A stretch of DNA of 64,000 nt from JAFCUW01 sp049897565. GTDB lineage: Bacteria > Pseudomonadota > Gammaproteobacteria > Burkholderiales > Burkholderiaceae_D. Numbering within the stretch: position 1 is the first letter of the stretch; each line of letters opens with the position of its first letter. Under the pieces are notes generated by a model. That model worked only from the letters and a program-made list of their open reading frames with translations. It did not search any database and was not told the origin of the DNA. Positions 25,395 to 33,460 of this stretch are shown here, piece by piece. Made by a program: the position numbers and the translations under genes. The stretch spans positions 1-64,000 of the forward strand of contig NZ_JAFCWM010000024.1 in assembly GCF_049897565.1 (NCBI RefSeq), in the 5' to 3' direction.

Positions 25395-26708
25395 TCAGCC
25401 GTTCCGCGCGGTTGAGCCAGCTGGCGTCAACCGCTCCAGCCCGCCCATGTACGGCTGCAGCACCGCCGGAATCAGAACGCTGCCGTCGGCCTGCTGGTAG
25501 TTCTCCAGCACCGCCACCAGCGTGCGTCCCACTGCCAGGCCGGAGCCGTTGAGCGTATGCAGCAGTTCCGGCTTGCCCTGGGCGTTGCGAAAGCGCGCCT
25601 GCATGCGGCGCGCCTGGAACGCTTCGCAATTCGACAGCGACGAAATCTCGCGGTAGGTGTTCTGCGCCGGCAGCCACACTTCCAGGTCGTACGTCCTGGA
25701 CGCGCCAAAGCCCATGTCGCCGGTGCACAGCGACATCACGCGATACGGCAAGCCGAGGCCCTTGAGGATCGTTTCCGCGTGGCCGACCATTTCCTCCAGT
25801 ACGTCGTACGACGTGTCGGGATGGACAACCTGCACCAACTCCACTTTGTCGAACTGGTGCTGGCGGATCATGCCGCGCGTGTCGCGGCCGTAGCTGCCCG
25901 CTTCCGAACGGAAGCATGGCGTGTGCGCGGTCATCTTGATCGGCAAGTCATCGAACGCGACGATTGCATCGCGCACCATGTTCGTCAGCGTCACTTCCGA
26001 CGTCGGGATCAGGTAGAACGTCTCGCCCTCGCCTTCGGCGCCGCCTTTTTTGACCGAGAACAGGTCCGCCTCGAATTTCGGCAGCTGGCCGGTGCCGCGC
26101 AGCGAATCGGCGTTGACCATGTAGGGCGTATAGCATTCGGTGTAGCCATGCTCGCCCGTGTGAATGTCGAGCATGTACTGGGCCAGCGCGCGGTGCATGC
26201 GGGCGATGCCGCCCTTCATCACGGAGAACCGCGAACCGGTCAGCTTGGTGGCAACTTCGAAATCGAGCCCGAGGCCGGCGCCGACGTCGACATGGTCCTT
26301 GACCTCGAAATCGAATACCGGCGGCGTGCCGACCTTGCGCACTTCGACGTTGCCGGTTTCGTCCTGTCCGGCCGGCACCGATGCGTGCGGCAGGTTGGGG
26401 ACCGATTCCATGAAGGCGGCCAGCTTGGCCTGCACTTCCGACAGCGACGCTTCGTTCGCCTTGAGCTCGTCTCCCAGGCCGGCCACGTCGGCCATCACGC
26501 CGGCGGTGTCTTCGCCTTTACCCTTGAGCATGCCGATCTGCTTGGACAGCGCGTTGCGCTTGGCCTGCAAATCTTCGGTACGGGTCTGGATCGCCTTGCG
26601 TTCGGCTTCGAGGGCGTTGAACGCTGCCACGTCGAGGACGAATTTGCGGCTTGCCAGGCGGGCGGCGACATTGTCGATGTCTTTGCGGAGAAGCTGGATG
26701 TCTATCAT
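25395..26708 (-). CDS. serS: Serine--tRNA ligase
   Basis: This class II aminoacyl-tRNA synthetase of 437 residues charges tRNA-Ser and also tRNA-Sec where present. An N-terminal antiparallel coiled-coil arm (about 28-105) grips the long variable arm of tRNA-Ser. Motif 2 is FRSEAGSYGRDTRGMIRQHQ and motif 3 is GSGLAVGRTLVAVLENYQ; IPTSEVTL binds serine and ATP. In many Proteobacteria serS follows rarA; here about 6.7 kb of other genes separates the two, which suggests an insertion. Confidence 0.97.
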   Translation of the reverse strand: MIDIQLLRKDIDNVAARLASRKFVLDVAAFNALEAERKAIQTRTEDLQAKRNALSKQIGMLKGKGEDTAGVMADVAGLGDELKANEASLSEVQAKLAAFMESVPNLPHASVPAGQDETGNVEVRKVGTPPVFDFEVKDHVDVGAGLGLDFEVATKLTGSRFSVMKGGIARMHRALAQYMLDIHTGEHGYTECYTPYMVNADSLRGTGQLPKFEADLFSVKKGGAEGEGETFYLIPTSEVTLTNMVRDAIVAFDDLPIKMTAHTPCFRSEAGSYGRDTRGMIRQHQFDKVELVQVVHPDTSYDVLEEMVGHAETILKGLGLPYRVMSLCTGDMGFGASRTYDLEVWLPAQNTYREISSLSNCEAFQARRMQARFRNAQGKPELLHTLNGSGLAVGRTLVAVLENYQQADGSVLIPAVLQPYMGGLERLTPAGSTARNG

Positions 26709-26832
26709 GATGGATTGCCGGTTTGTCGAGACCGCAATTGTACCAAGTCGACAGCCATTCTTAGCGAACTTTGGCGGGGAGCTCCCCAGCCGCGAGTCGC
26801 CGACGTTGCAATCACCTTGCGCATGCGCTCTG

Positions 26833-27039
26833 TTACGCGCCCAGCTTGGCTTTCTGTGCCGCGGTCAGGCGCTGGCCCTTGATGACGACGACTTGCATCG
26901 GTGCGTCGACGGTGACGGTGTGCGCGGCCACTGGCGCGGTGGCGATGCGGGCCGATTCATTGGCGGTGGCGTAGCTGGCGAACGTGGCGAGAACTGCTGC
27001 TGCGACGAAGGCTGCTTCGAAATTTTTCATGACTTTCAT
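26833..27039 (-). CDS. Small exported protein (68 residues), unknown function
   Basis: An AGGAG site precedes the ATG at 27039. The first 26 residues (KNFEAAFVAAAVLATFASYA, Ala at the end) form a signal peptide. The mature part is about 42 residues, with VTVDAPMQVVVIKGQRLTAA, resembling small periplasmic proteins of Oxalobacteraceae with a terminal QKAKLG. I do not know its role. Confidence 0.65.
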   Translation of the reverse strand: MKVMKNFEAAFVAAAVLATFASYATANESARIATAPVAAHTVTVDAPMQVVVIKGQRLTAAQKAKLGA

Positions 27040-27352
27040 GGTGTGCTCCTGGTGGTGAAGTGGTTTGGTATGGTTGAACTTTAACGAGTCCGCCCTCCGT
27101 TCTCTACCGACTTGCGACGAACCGCAAGAAACGCGGGACAGTCTGCCGAAAAGGCGGCCTCGATGCAGGCTGCCAGACGTTCCAAACACCTCAAAAAAAT
27201 GTGAAGGCCAAGCGGCATAACGAAACACTCGTTTTGGCTCAAAGAATAGCGAGAAAGCGAATAGAACCTTTGGGACATTGCGATTTATCCAAGTCAAATT
27301 GAGGCTTAAAGCACAACATTGTTCCTGCCAATCTAACAACCTGGGGGGAGTA
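27040..27352. other. Intergenic region before the SGNH-carbamoyltransferase-AsnB block
   Basis: These 313 bases separate divergent genes and are less GC-rich than the flanks. No gene is visible. A small TTGCG...CGCAA hairpin lies near 27111-27126. A promoter for the plus-strand block must lie here, but I see no convincing -35/-10 pair. The GGGGGGAG before 27353 is an unusually strong ribosome site. Confidence 0.5.
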
Positions 27353-28396
27353 ATGAGGCAACTCTATGAATATCATCCGATCGTCGGCTATCGCTATATC
27401 CCTAATCTGCGAGCGCGAATACCGCATGAAGGTGGCGGGTATCTGATGCAGGTGAATGAGCATGGATTTCGGTCCGACCAGCCGTTCGTGAAGGCCCGCA
27501 CGCCGGGGCACCGACGGGTTCTGGTATTTGGCGATTCGTTCACGGCAGGCAACGCCGTGATGAATCGCCAACGCTATACGGAACTGTTGGAGACGCGCCT
27601 TGGATCAGCGGGTGCAGCGCCGGTCGACATCTATAATTTCGGGCTGTCCTCGACGGGAACCGACCAGCAATACCTGATCTGGCGTGAGTTTGCCAAAGGC
27701 ATTGAACACGACTTGGTCGTCATCGCGGTGTTCGTTGAAAATATCCGGCGTGTTGTTGCGCAGTTTCGTCTCCATCATGACGAACACGGCCGCGAACGCG
27801 TCTACGCCAAACCCTATTACGAACTAGACGACGGTCGATTGAACCTGCGACAAGTCCCGCCGCGGCGCGAACCCTACGAGGATCACGAGTTAAGCGCCGC
27901 CCAGCGCGCCGCCGTTGACCAGGGTGGGCGTTTCTTGAACTTGCGCAGGCTGGCCGCCGCGCTTGGGATACGTGAAATGGTTCAGAAGGTATCGAAATAC
28001 CAGCCGGTGCCACATTACGATTCGCCATCCACACCATCTTGGCAGCTGATGCGTGCCATTCTCGCGCAATGGGTCGGCGCGATCGATAAGCCGGTGCTGC
28101 TGATGCCGCTGCCGCTACCCCAGCACCTCGACCAGACTTGCGATGCGTCCGCCTACCAGGCTCGCTTTACCGAGCTTTCCGACGAGCTCGGATGCTACCT
28201 CCACGATCCGCTGCCCGACTTGCTCAACATCGAACCCGCGGAACGGCGGCGCCTGCGCTGGCCAAAAGACATCCACTTCACGCCGACTGGACACGCAGCG
28301 CTAGCGCAGTCGCTTGAAACGCCGATGGCCCGGATCCTTGCGCATTTGCCGATCATGCGCGACACGCACGCGGCCGCGATACCAGCGATTGACTAA
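27353..28396 (+). CDS. SGNH/GDSL-type hydrolase
   Basis: This 347-residue protein has the SGNH block I motif GDSFTAGN (60-67, nucleophile Ser62), NFGLSSTGTDQQ as block II (Gly), VVIAVFVENI as block III (Asn), and KDIHFTPTGH near the C-terminus with the catalytic Asp/His. Relatives act as acyl-esterases or acyltransferases on polysaccharides and secondary metabolites. No signal peptide is evident, so it is probably cytoplasmic. The start at 27353 follows GGGGGGAG. It leads the plus-strand block and ends 11 bases before the carbamoyltransferase. Confidence 0.85.
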   Translation: MRQLYEYHPIVGYRYIPNLRARIPHEGGGYLMQVNEHGFRSDQPFVKARTPGHRRVLVFGDSFTAGNAVMNRQRYTELLETRLGSAGAAPVDIYNFGLSSTGTDQQYLIWREFAKGIEHDLVVIAVFVENIRRVVAQFRLHHDEHGRERVYAKPYYELDDGRLNLRQVPPRREPYEDHELSAAQRAAVDQGGRFLNLRRLAAALGIREMVQKVSKYQPVPHYDSPSTPSWQLMRAILAQWVGAIDKPVLLMPLPLPQHLDQTCDASAYQARFTELSDELGCYLHDPLPDLLNIEPAERRRLRWPKDIHFTPTGHAALAQSLETPMARILAHLPIMRDTHAAAIPAID

Positions 28397-28407
28397 AGGG
28401 GATGACA

Positions 28408-30270
28408 ATGGGAAAGATCAGTTTGGGCATCTCAAGCGATTACCACGACTCGGCAGCGGCGCTAGTGCGCGATGGGCAAATCGTCGCGGCCGCCCAGGAG
28501 GAACGGTTCACGCGCAAGAAGCACGACCCGTCATTTCCAGTCAACGCCATCAATTACTGCCTCGAGGAATGCTTCATCGATGCATCCGAGCTTGACGCCA
28601 TCGTGTTCTACGATAACCCCTTGATGACCTTCGACCGAGTTGTACAGAATGCCCGGGCCGGCGGCGCACAGGGACGTGACTTTTTCGCCAAGGCTGCCGG
28701 CTCGCTGCTGGGTGACAAGATATGGGTCAACGAACACGTTCAGCGAGCGCTTGGCACGCTCGGACGGGAAGGACGGGTGCTGTTCGCGGAGCACCACATG
28801 GCGCACGCAGCCAGCGCCTTCTACCCTTCTCCTTTCGACAGCGCGGCGGTGCTGACCATCGATGGCGTCGGCGAATGGGCAACGACGAGTTTGGGCGCCG
28901 GCAACGGACGCTCGCTCGAATTATTTGCCCAGATCGACTATCCGCATTCGCTCGGCCTGCTGTACAGCGCATTCACCGCGTTTTGCGGCTTTAAGGTGAA
29001 TTCCGGCGAATACAAACTGATGGGCCTGGCTCCCAACGGGCGTCCGACCTATGCGGACCAAATCCGCGAGCACCTTATCGATATCCGTGCAGACGGCTCC
29101 TATCGCCTCGATATGACCTATTTCGGCTACCTGGATGGCGCGGCGATGTTCGGACCGCTATTCGCGCACCTGTTCGGTGGTCCGGCGCGGCTTCCCGAGT
29201 CGCCCATCACGCGCCGCGAGATGGATCTGGCCGCAAGCATCCAGAAAGTCACAGAAGAAATTGTGCTTGATACTGCCCGCTACCTGCGCCGCACGACAGG
29301 AGAGAAGAACCTTGTTCTGGCAGGCGGAGTCGCGCTCAACTGCGTTGCCAACGGCAAGCTGGCCGCATCCGGGATTTTCGACCGCATCTGGATCCAGCCG
29401 GCAGCAGGCGACGCTGGCGGCTCGCTCGGCTCAGCGCTGCTGGCGCAGCATGCATACTGGGACGTGCCGCGAACGCGCGGTACAGGGGCCGGTGATGCCC
29501 AGCGCGGCAGTTATCTGGGACCGCGCTATTCGAGCGAAGAGATCGCCGCCTTCCTTGATCGCAAAGGCTATCCATATCGCCGCATTGTGGACCAAACAGA
29601 GCGGCTGACCTTGGTGGCAGAGAGCTTGGCCAAAGGAAATATCGTCGGCTGGATGTCGGGTCGGATGGAGTTTGGACCTCGCTCGCTGGGCGCGCGCTCG
29701 ATCTTGGGCGACCCGCGCAATCCACGTACGCAAGCCAGCATGAACTTGAAGATCAAGTACCGCGAGTCATTCCGCCCGTTTGCGCCGGCAGTCCTTCGGG
29801 AAAAGTGCAGTGCGTATTTCGAGTTCGACGACGACAGCCCTTATATGCTGCTGGTGGCTCCAGTTAAGAAAGCACTCTGCAAGCCGATGGACCTGGCGGC
29901 CTTCGACAATGGCGATGACGACATGATGGGAGTGAATAACCAGCCGCGCAGCGACTTGCCGGCAATTACCCACGTTGATTATTCAGCAAGAATCCAGACA
30001 GTGGATTGTAAAAGCGTCGAGAACGGCGGCCATCCCGAGTTCCGCTCCCTGCTCGAAGCCTTTGAACAGGTGACGGGTTGCCCAGTGCTGGTCAACACCT
30101 CGTTTAACGTACGTGGCGAGCCAATCGTGTGCAGTCCGCAAGATGCCTACCGCTGTTTCATGCGTACTGAGATGGATCTGTTGGTGCTGGAGGACATGAT
30201 TCTGTGGCGATCCGAACAGCCACCGCTGAAGGACGATGACGACTGGAGGAAAACGTATGAACTCGATTGA
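28408..30270 (+). CDS. NodU/CmcH-family carbamoyltransferase
   Basis: The protein transfers a carbamoyl group from carbamoyl phosphate, through carbamoyl-adenylate, to a hydroxyl of a sugar or natural product. The N-terminal Kae1-like domain has LGISSDYHDSAAAL, the metal site EHHMAHAASAFYPSPF and TIDGVGEWATTS. The ATP site includes GGVALNCVANGKL. The C-terminal carbamoyltransferase domain has GRMEFGPRSLGARSILGDPR and VLVNTSFNVRGEPIV. It has 620 residues from 28408; AAAGGGG is too close to the ATG at 28402, so the second ATG is preferred. The stop overlaps the start of a 44-residue peptide gene by 14 bases. The acceptor is unknown. Confidence 0.92.
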   Translation: MGKISLGISSDYHDSAAALVRDGQIVAAAQEERFTRKKHDPSFPVNAINYCLEECFIDASELDAIVFYDNPLMTFDRVVQNARAGGAQGRDFFAKAAGSLLGDKIWVNEHVQRALGTLGREGRVLFAEHHMAHAASAFYPSPFDSAAVLTIDGVGEWATTSLGAGNGRSLELFAQIDYPHSLGLLYSAFTAFCGFKVNSGEYKLMGLAPNGRPTYADQIREHLIDIRADGSYRLDMTYFGYLDGAAMFGPLFAHLFGGPARLPESPITRREMDLAASIQKVTEEIVLDTARYLRRTTGEKNLVLAGGVALNCVANGKLAASGIFDRIWIQPAAGDAGGSLGSALLAQHAYWDVPRTRGTGAGDAQRGSYLGPRYSSEEIAAFLDRKGYPYRRIVDQTERLTLVAESLAKGNIVGWMSGRMEFGPRSLGARSILGDPRNPRTQASMNLKIKYRESFRPFAPAVLREKCSAYFEFDDDSPYMLLVAPVKKALCKPMDLAAFDNGDDDMMGVNNQPRSDLPAITHVDYSARIQTVDCKSVENGGHPEFRSLLEAFEQVTGCPVLVNTSFNVRGEPIVCSPQDAYRCFMRTEMDLLVLEDMILWRSEQPPLKDDDDWRKTYELD

Positions 30271-30391
30271 TCACAAGGCATTGCGAGCGCTGACCGATCC
30301 GCTGTTTGAGGCGCTTACACGGGACATCAACCCGACACTTTCGCCATTTCCCCTCGGTCCCGATCCGAAGGAGACCAGCTACTACATTTAA
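30257..30391 (+). CDS. 44-residue peptide, possible precursor or accessory peptide
   Basis: GGAGG with good spacing precedes the ATG at 30257, which overlaps the carbamoyltransferase end by 14 bases, so it is probably translated by coupling. The N-terminal half (NSIDHKALRALTDPLFEAL) looks helical; the C-terminal half is proline-rich (TLSPFPLGPDPKETSYYI) and ends in aromatics. A short leader-like helix followed by a structured tail next to modifying enzymes is what a modified-peptide precursor would look like. In the tail, Thr before Leu-Ser with Asp eight residues on recalls lasso-type cores, but no lasso protease is present. It could instead be a small subunit of an enzyme. Confidence 0.55.
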   Translation: MNSIDHKALRALTDPLFEALTRDINPTLSPFPLGPDPKETSYYI

Positions 30392-30406
30392 CGCACGCAT
30401 TGCACC

Positions 30407-30613
30407 ATGACGCCCGCGGATTTCCGAGCCGCGTCTTGCCTCGATGCCGATGAGTTTGGCCGCAGCCTGAACGCCTACTGGACGGCGATCGGCCACCCCG
30501 AACTGGCGCTCTGCACGCCTGAAGTGGTCGAGGCGGCGCGCGCACTGCACGCGCTGCAACTGGAGGCCCAGCCCGAGCCGGACGTATCGGCTCTCATTTA
30601 TCAAATGTTCTAG
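30407..30613 (+). CDS. 68-residue protein of unknown function in the modification block
   Basis: It starts 15 bases after the 44-residue peptide, in the same frame, so the two might once have been one gene. The protein is soluble and mainly helical (DADEFGRSLNAYWTAIG, TPEVVEAARALHALQLEA), with two cysteines (Cys10, Cys36) and an aromatic C-terminus (ALIYQMF). No ribosome site stronger than a weak purine stretch is seen; coupling from upstream is likely. I do not recognise it. It lies 10 bases before the next gene. Confidence 0.6.
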   Translation: MTPADFRAASCLDADEFGRSLNAYWTAIGHPELALCTPEVVEAARALHALQLEAQPEPDVSALIYQMF

Positions 30614-30623
30614 CGGTGCTTCC

Positions 30624-31373
30624 ATGATTCATGACTTTGCGGATATGGCTTCCAAAACTGCCATCGCGGCGTTTTTACGCGGCTTCCCCCATGCCTTTGT
30701 CGCGGTGGCGCCGACCACACTGGCGTGCGGAAAAACTGTGCCAGCCTTCGCGGTTTCTCGCTGGCTGGCCGCGCGCGGACGGGACGGCCGAGTACTGCTG
30801 AGCGAGACGGCTGCTCCGTGGGTAAACATCGGCTACCTTGCCGCGCGTGCTGCCTGCTTCGAATCTTCCCTGCAGTTGCTGACCGAATCGCAGTCGCTGG
30901 CGATCGCGCACGACTTGGCGCGCCAGCCAATTAACTGGAGTGGAGGTGCCGTGGGCGTGGGCAAGCTTTTCCAAGGACTGCATCGGAGCGGCTTTGACCG
31001 GCCCCAGGCGGCGTGCATGCCCTCGGCCCATCGGAGCGAACGACGCTGGCATATGTTGTCAAATGGACAAATCATCGTCGACATTGCCGGTAACGCATTC
31101 AATTGGGTGTTCGACGATATTCAAGGCGATGGAGAGGGATTGGTGGCGCGTGCGTTCGCCGAGAACTCGCCGACCGTGTCCGAAGCGCCCGGCGCGACCA
31201 TGGAATACGGACTCGGCTGGTGGCCGCGCCGCGGCTGCGGCTGGCACGGACGGGCCCTCGCGCGCGGCGGCAGCTGGTCATCCCAAGAGGGATCAGGGCT
31301 TTTTACAGTAATCGATGAAAGGCCGCGGGCTGAGAGACCGTACATCGGGTTTCGGTGTACGTTGCCGATGTAG
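30624..31373 (+). CDS. Formylglycine-generating-enzyme-fold (SUMF1/C-type-lectin-like) protein
   Basis: This 249-residue protein has the FGE fold pattern: AVSRWLAARGRDG, APWVNIGYLAARAACFE, LTESQSLAIAHDLARQPINW, then NGQIIVDIAGNAFNWVFDD (compare DMAGNVWEWV) and the ending ARGGSWSSQ...GFRCTL. Cysteines that bind copper in true FGE (two Cys around the GGSW segment) are missing, so formylglycine formation is unlikely. Related proteins in phages and retroelements use this fold for binding. Its place between small peptides and an AsnB homologue suggests a binding or modification role in the block. Confidence 0.7.
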   Translation: MIHDFADMASKTAIAAFLRGFPHAFVAVAPTTLACGKTVPAFAVSRWLAARGRDGRVLLSETAAPWVNIGYLAARAACFESSLQLLTESQSLAIAHDLARQPINWSGGAVGVGKLFQGLHRSGFDRPQAACMPSAHRSERRWHMLSNGQIIVDIAGNAFNWVFDDIQGDGEGLVARAFAENSPTVSEAPGATMEYGLGWWPRRGCGWHGRALARGGSWSSQEGSGLFTVIDERPRAERPYIGFRCTLPM

Positions 31374-31487
31374 CAGCCGATTCTGTTCGGATCTGCAAAA
31401 TCTGGAACCGGTTTCAATACGCAGCTTGCCCTCTGAGTGATTTCTCGCGGCAGGGTTTAGTCTTACCCAACCATTTAGGATTAAGAC

Positions 31488-33371
31488 ATGTGCGGTATCA
31501 GCGGAATTATTAACAAGAATGGCTCGCCGGTCACAGATTGGCAGATAAGTTCGATTAATAACATGATTACTCACCGCGGTCCTGATGGCTGTGGATTGTA
31601 TTTTGGCCGAAACTTGGCGCTCGGACACCGCAGGCTGGCGATCGTCGACGTGACGACTGCCGGACATCAGCCCATGGTATACCACAATAAGCATGTGATA
31701 ACGTTCAACGGAGAAATTTATAATTATTTGGAGTTGCGAGCACTGCTTTGTGCTGCGGGCTACGACTTTATGTCAGGAACCGATACGGAAGTCATTCTGG
31801 CGGCATACGAGGAGTGGGGTGCCGATTGTGTCAAGCGGTTCAACGGCATGTGGGCTTTTGCAATCTACGACATAAAGAAAGCCGAGATATTCTGCAGCCG
31901 CGACAGGTTTGGTGTAAAACCATTCTATTATTCCGACACGCCCGACAAGTTGGTGTTTGGATCCGAAATAAAGCAGATCCTGGTGGGCGCAGGTCGCGGA
32001 GCGATTGCAAACATGGCCGTCGTAAGAGATTTTTTGGTCGAAGGATACCACGGGCAGACCGGCGACACGTTTTTCAAGGGTGTCCACAGTCTGCGAGCGG
32101 GTCACAACCTGATATTCTCCCTTGAGAAGAATACCTTCAAGGAAGTAAAGTACTACTCGCTAGAAATCCAGCCCGGATTTCCAGAAATGAACGAGGGCTC
32201 AGCAACAGAACTCGTCTTGGCGAACCTCATCAAGGCGGTCACATATCAAGTGCGTTCCGACGTCAAAATCGGGCTGTGCTTGAGCGGCGGCCTTGACAGC
32301 TCGAGCTTGGCCGGGTTGGCGTCAATGAGCTATAACGGAGGATCGATCGGACCAATGGATGCTGTCCACGCAAAGTCAAGCGAAGGCAGCAAGGATGAAA
32401 GCGAATACGCCCTCGCGGTAGCAGCCGCCGCGGGGATCAAACTGTCCATTATTCAGCCTACGGCAGCAGAGTTCAACAGTGCAATTGACGAGGTGGTCTA
32501 TGTGCAGGAAGAGCCTTTCAATTCTCCCTCAATCTTTATGCAATATTTTGTGTTTCAAAAAGCCAAAAAATTAGGGTGTAAAGTAATGTTGGATGGTCAA
32601 GGTTGCGACGAACTGCTACTAGGATACGACCGCTATTATTCAGCACACTTGCTCTCGATGCACTGGATATCCGCTCTGCGCGAGATTCTTCAGATAAAGA
32701 AAAATTCCAATATATCAATCCGCGCCATCGTTGGCAATCTGGTGTACTTTTCCATGTCTGAAGTCCGGATATGGAACTTGAAGCGGCGGTTTAGCTTTCT
32801 CAAGAACGAATATAAGCGCGACTTTCCAAATATAAAACAAATATCAAAAGCGGTAAGAAACATGCGCGAAATGCAGAAATTGGAAATCGAGTGTTTCCAA
32901 TTGCCACCCCTGTTGCGATATGCCGACAAAAATTCTATGCGGCATTCGGTAGAAGCGCGCGTCCCATTCCTTGATCACAACTTCGTAGAAGTTTGTTACG
33001 GGATCAGTACGAACTTAAAGCTAAGCGACGGCTGGACAAAACACATTCTCAGGAAAGCCATGCGTGGGGTGATACCACCAAATGTACTCTGGCGAAAACT
33101 CAAGTTTGGGTTTGAGGCACCAGCGGAAACTTGGGTCAAAGAGACGAACGACGCCATGGTACGAGCCATCTGCGACTCGCCCGTGATAGAAATGATGTGC
33201 CAAGAAAAACTCGACTTTAAGAAACTTGATCGAGCAATTTTTTGGCGGCTATATAGCATCGCTAAATGGGAGGCTGCGTACTCGGTGCAAATTAGTCCTG
33301 ATGAGACCGACTTGCCTCCCGTGGCTCACTCCAGGCGATCTTTTTTTCCCAAGCATGCCCAACAGCATTAG
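31488..33371 (+). CDS. AsnB-type glutamine-hydrolysing amidotransferase, low GC
   Basis: The 627-residue protein has an N-terminal Ntn glutaminase domain beginning Met-Cys-Gly-Ile with nucleophile Cys2, then HRGPDGCGLYF and NGEIYNYLELR. Its C-terminal ATP-pyrophosphatase domain carries LCLSGGLDSSSLAG and later DGQGCDELLLGYDRYY and RHSVEARVPFLDH. Both active sites look intact. Such proteins make asparagine or, in glycan and peptide clusters, amidate other carboxyls or close lactams. Its base composition is clearly lower in GC than that of the neighbours (stretches near 45 percent), pointing to recent transfer. It ends the plus-strand block, 115 bases after the FGE-fold gene. Confidence 0.9.
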   Translation: MCGISGIINKNGSPVTDWQISSINNMITHRGPDGCGLYFGRNLALGHRRLAIVDVTTAGHQPMVYHNKHVITFNGEIYNYLELRALLCAAGYDFMSGTDTEVILAAYEEWGADCVKRFNGMWAFAIYDIKKAEIFCSRDRFGVKPFYYSDTPDKLVFGSEIKQILVGAGRGAIANMAVVRDFLVEGYHGQTGDTFFKGVHSLRAGHNLIFSLEKNTFKEVKYYSLEIQPGFPEMNEGSATELVLANLIKAVTYQVRSDVKIGLCLSGGLDSSSLAGLASMSYNGGSIGPMDAVHAKSSEGSKDESEYALAVAAAAGIKLSIIQPTAAEFNSAIDEVVYVQEEPFNSPSIFMQYFVFQKAKKLGCKVMLDGQGCDELLLGYDRYYSAHLLSMHWISALREILQIKKNSNISIRAIVGNLVYFSMSEVRIWNLKRRFSFLKNEYKRDFPNIKQISKAVRNMREMQKLEIECFQLPPLLRYADKNSMRHSVEARVPFLDHNFVEVCYGISTNLKLSDGWTKHILRKAMRGVIPPNVLWRKLKFGFEAPAETWVKETNDAMVRAICDSPVIEMMCQEKLDFKKLDRAIFWRLYSIAKWEAAYSVQISPDETDLPPVAHSRRSFFPKHAQQH

Positions 33372-33460
33372 CGTTTCTTCGGCATGTGGCCTGAAAATCG
33401 CGGCGCCAAGGGCTTGTGATTTACCGTTACATTAAAGCGGATGCGCTCGGCCAAACGCGA

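Noticed and set aside
27200..27300. Sigma-54 promoter (TTGGGACATTGCG).
   Set aside because: The GG and GC elements are not 10 bases apart as the -24/-12 consensus needs.
30624..31373. Variable protein of a diversity-generating retroelement.
   Set aside because: The fold fits, but there is no reverse transcriptase, no template repeat and no Asn-rich adenine-biased C-terminus.
30257..33371. A standard lasso-peptide cluster.
   Set aside because: Spacing in the 44-residue tail and AsnB are suggestive, but there is no leader-binding protein or transglutaminase-like protease, and AsnB retains its glutaminase cysteine. Kept only as a hypothesis.
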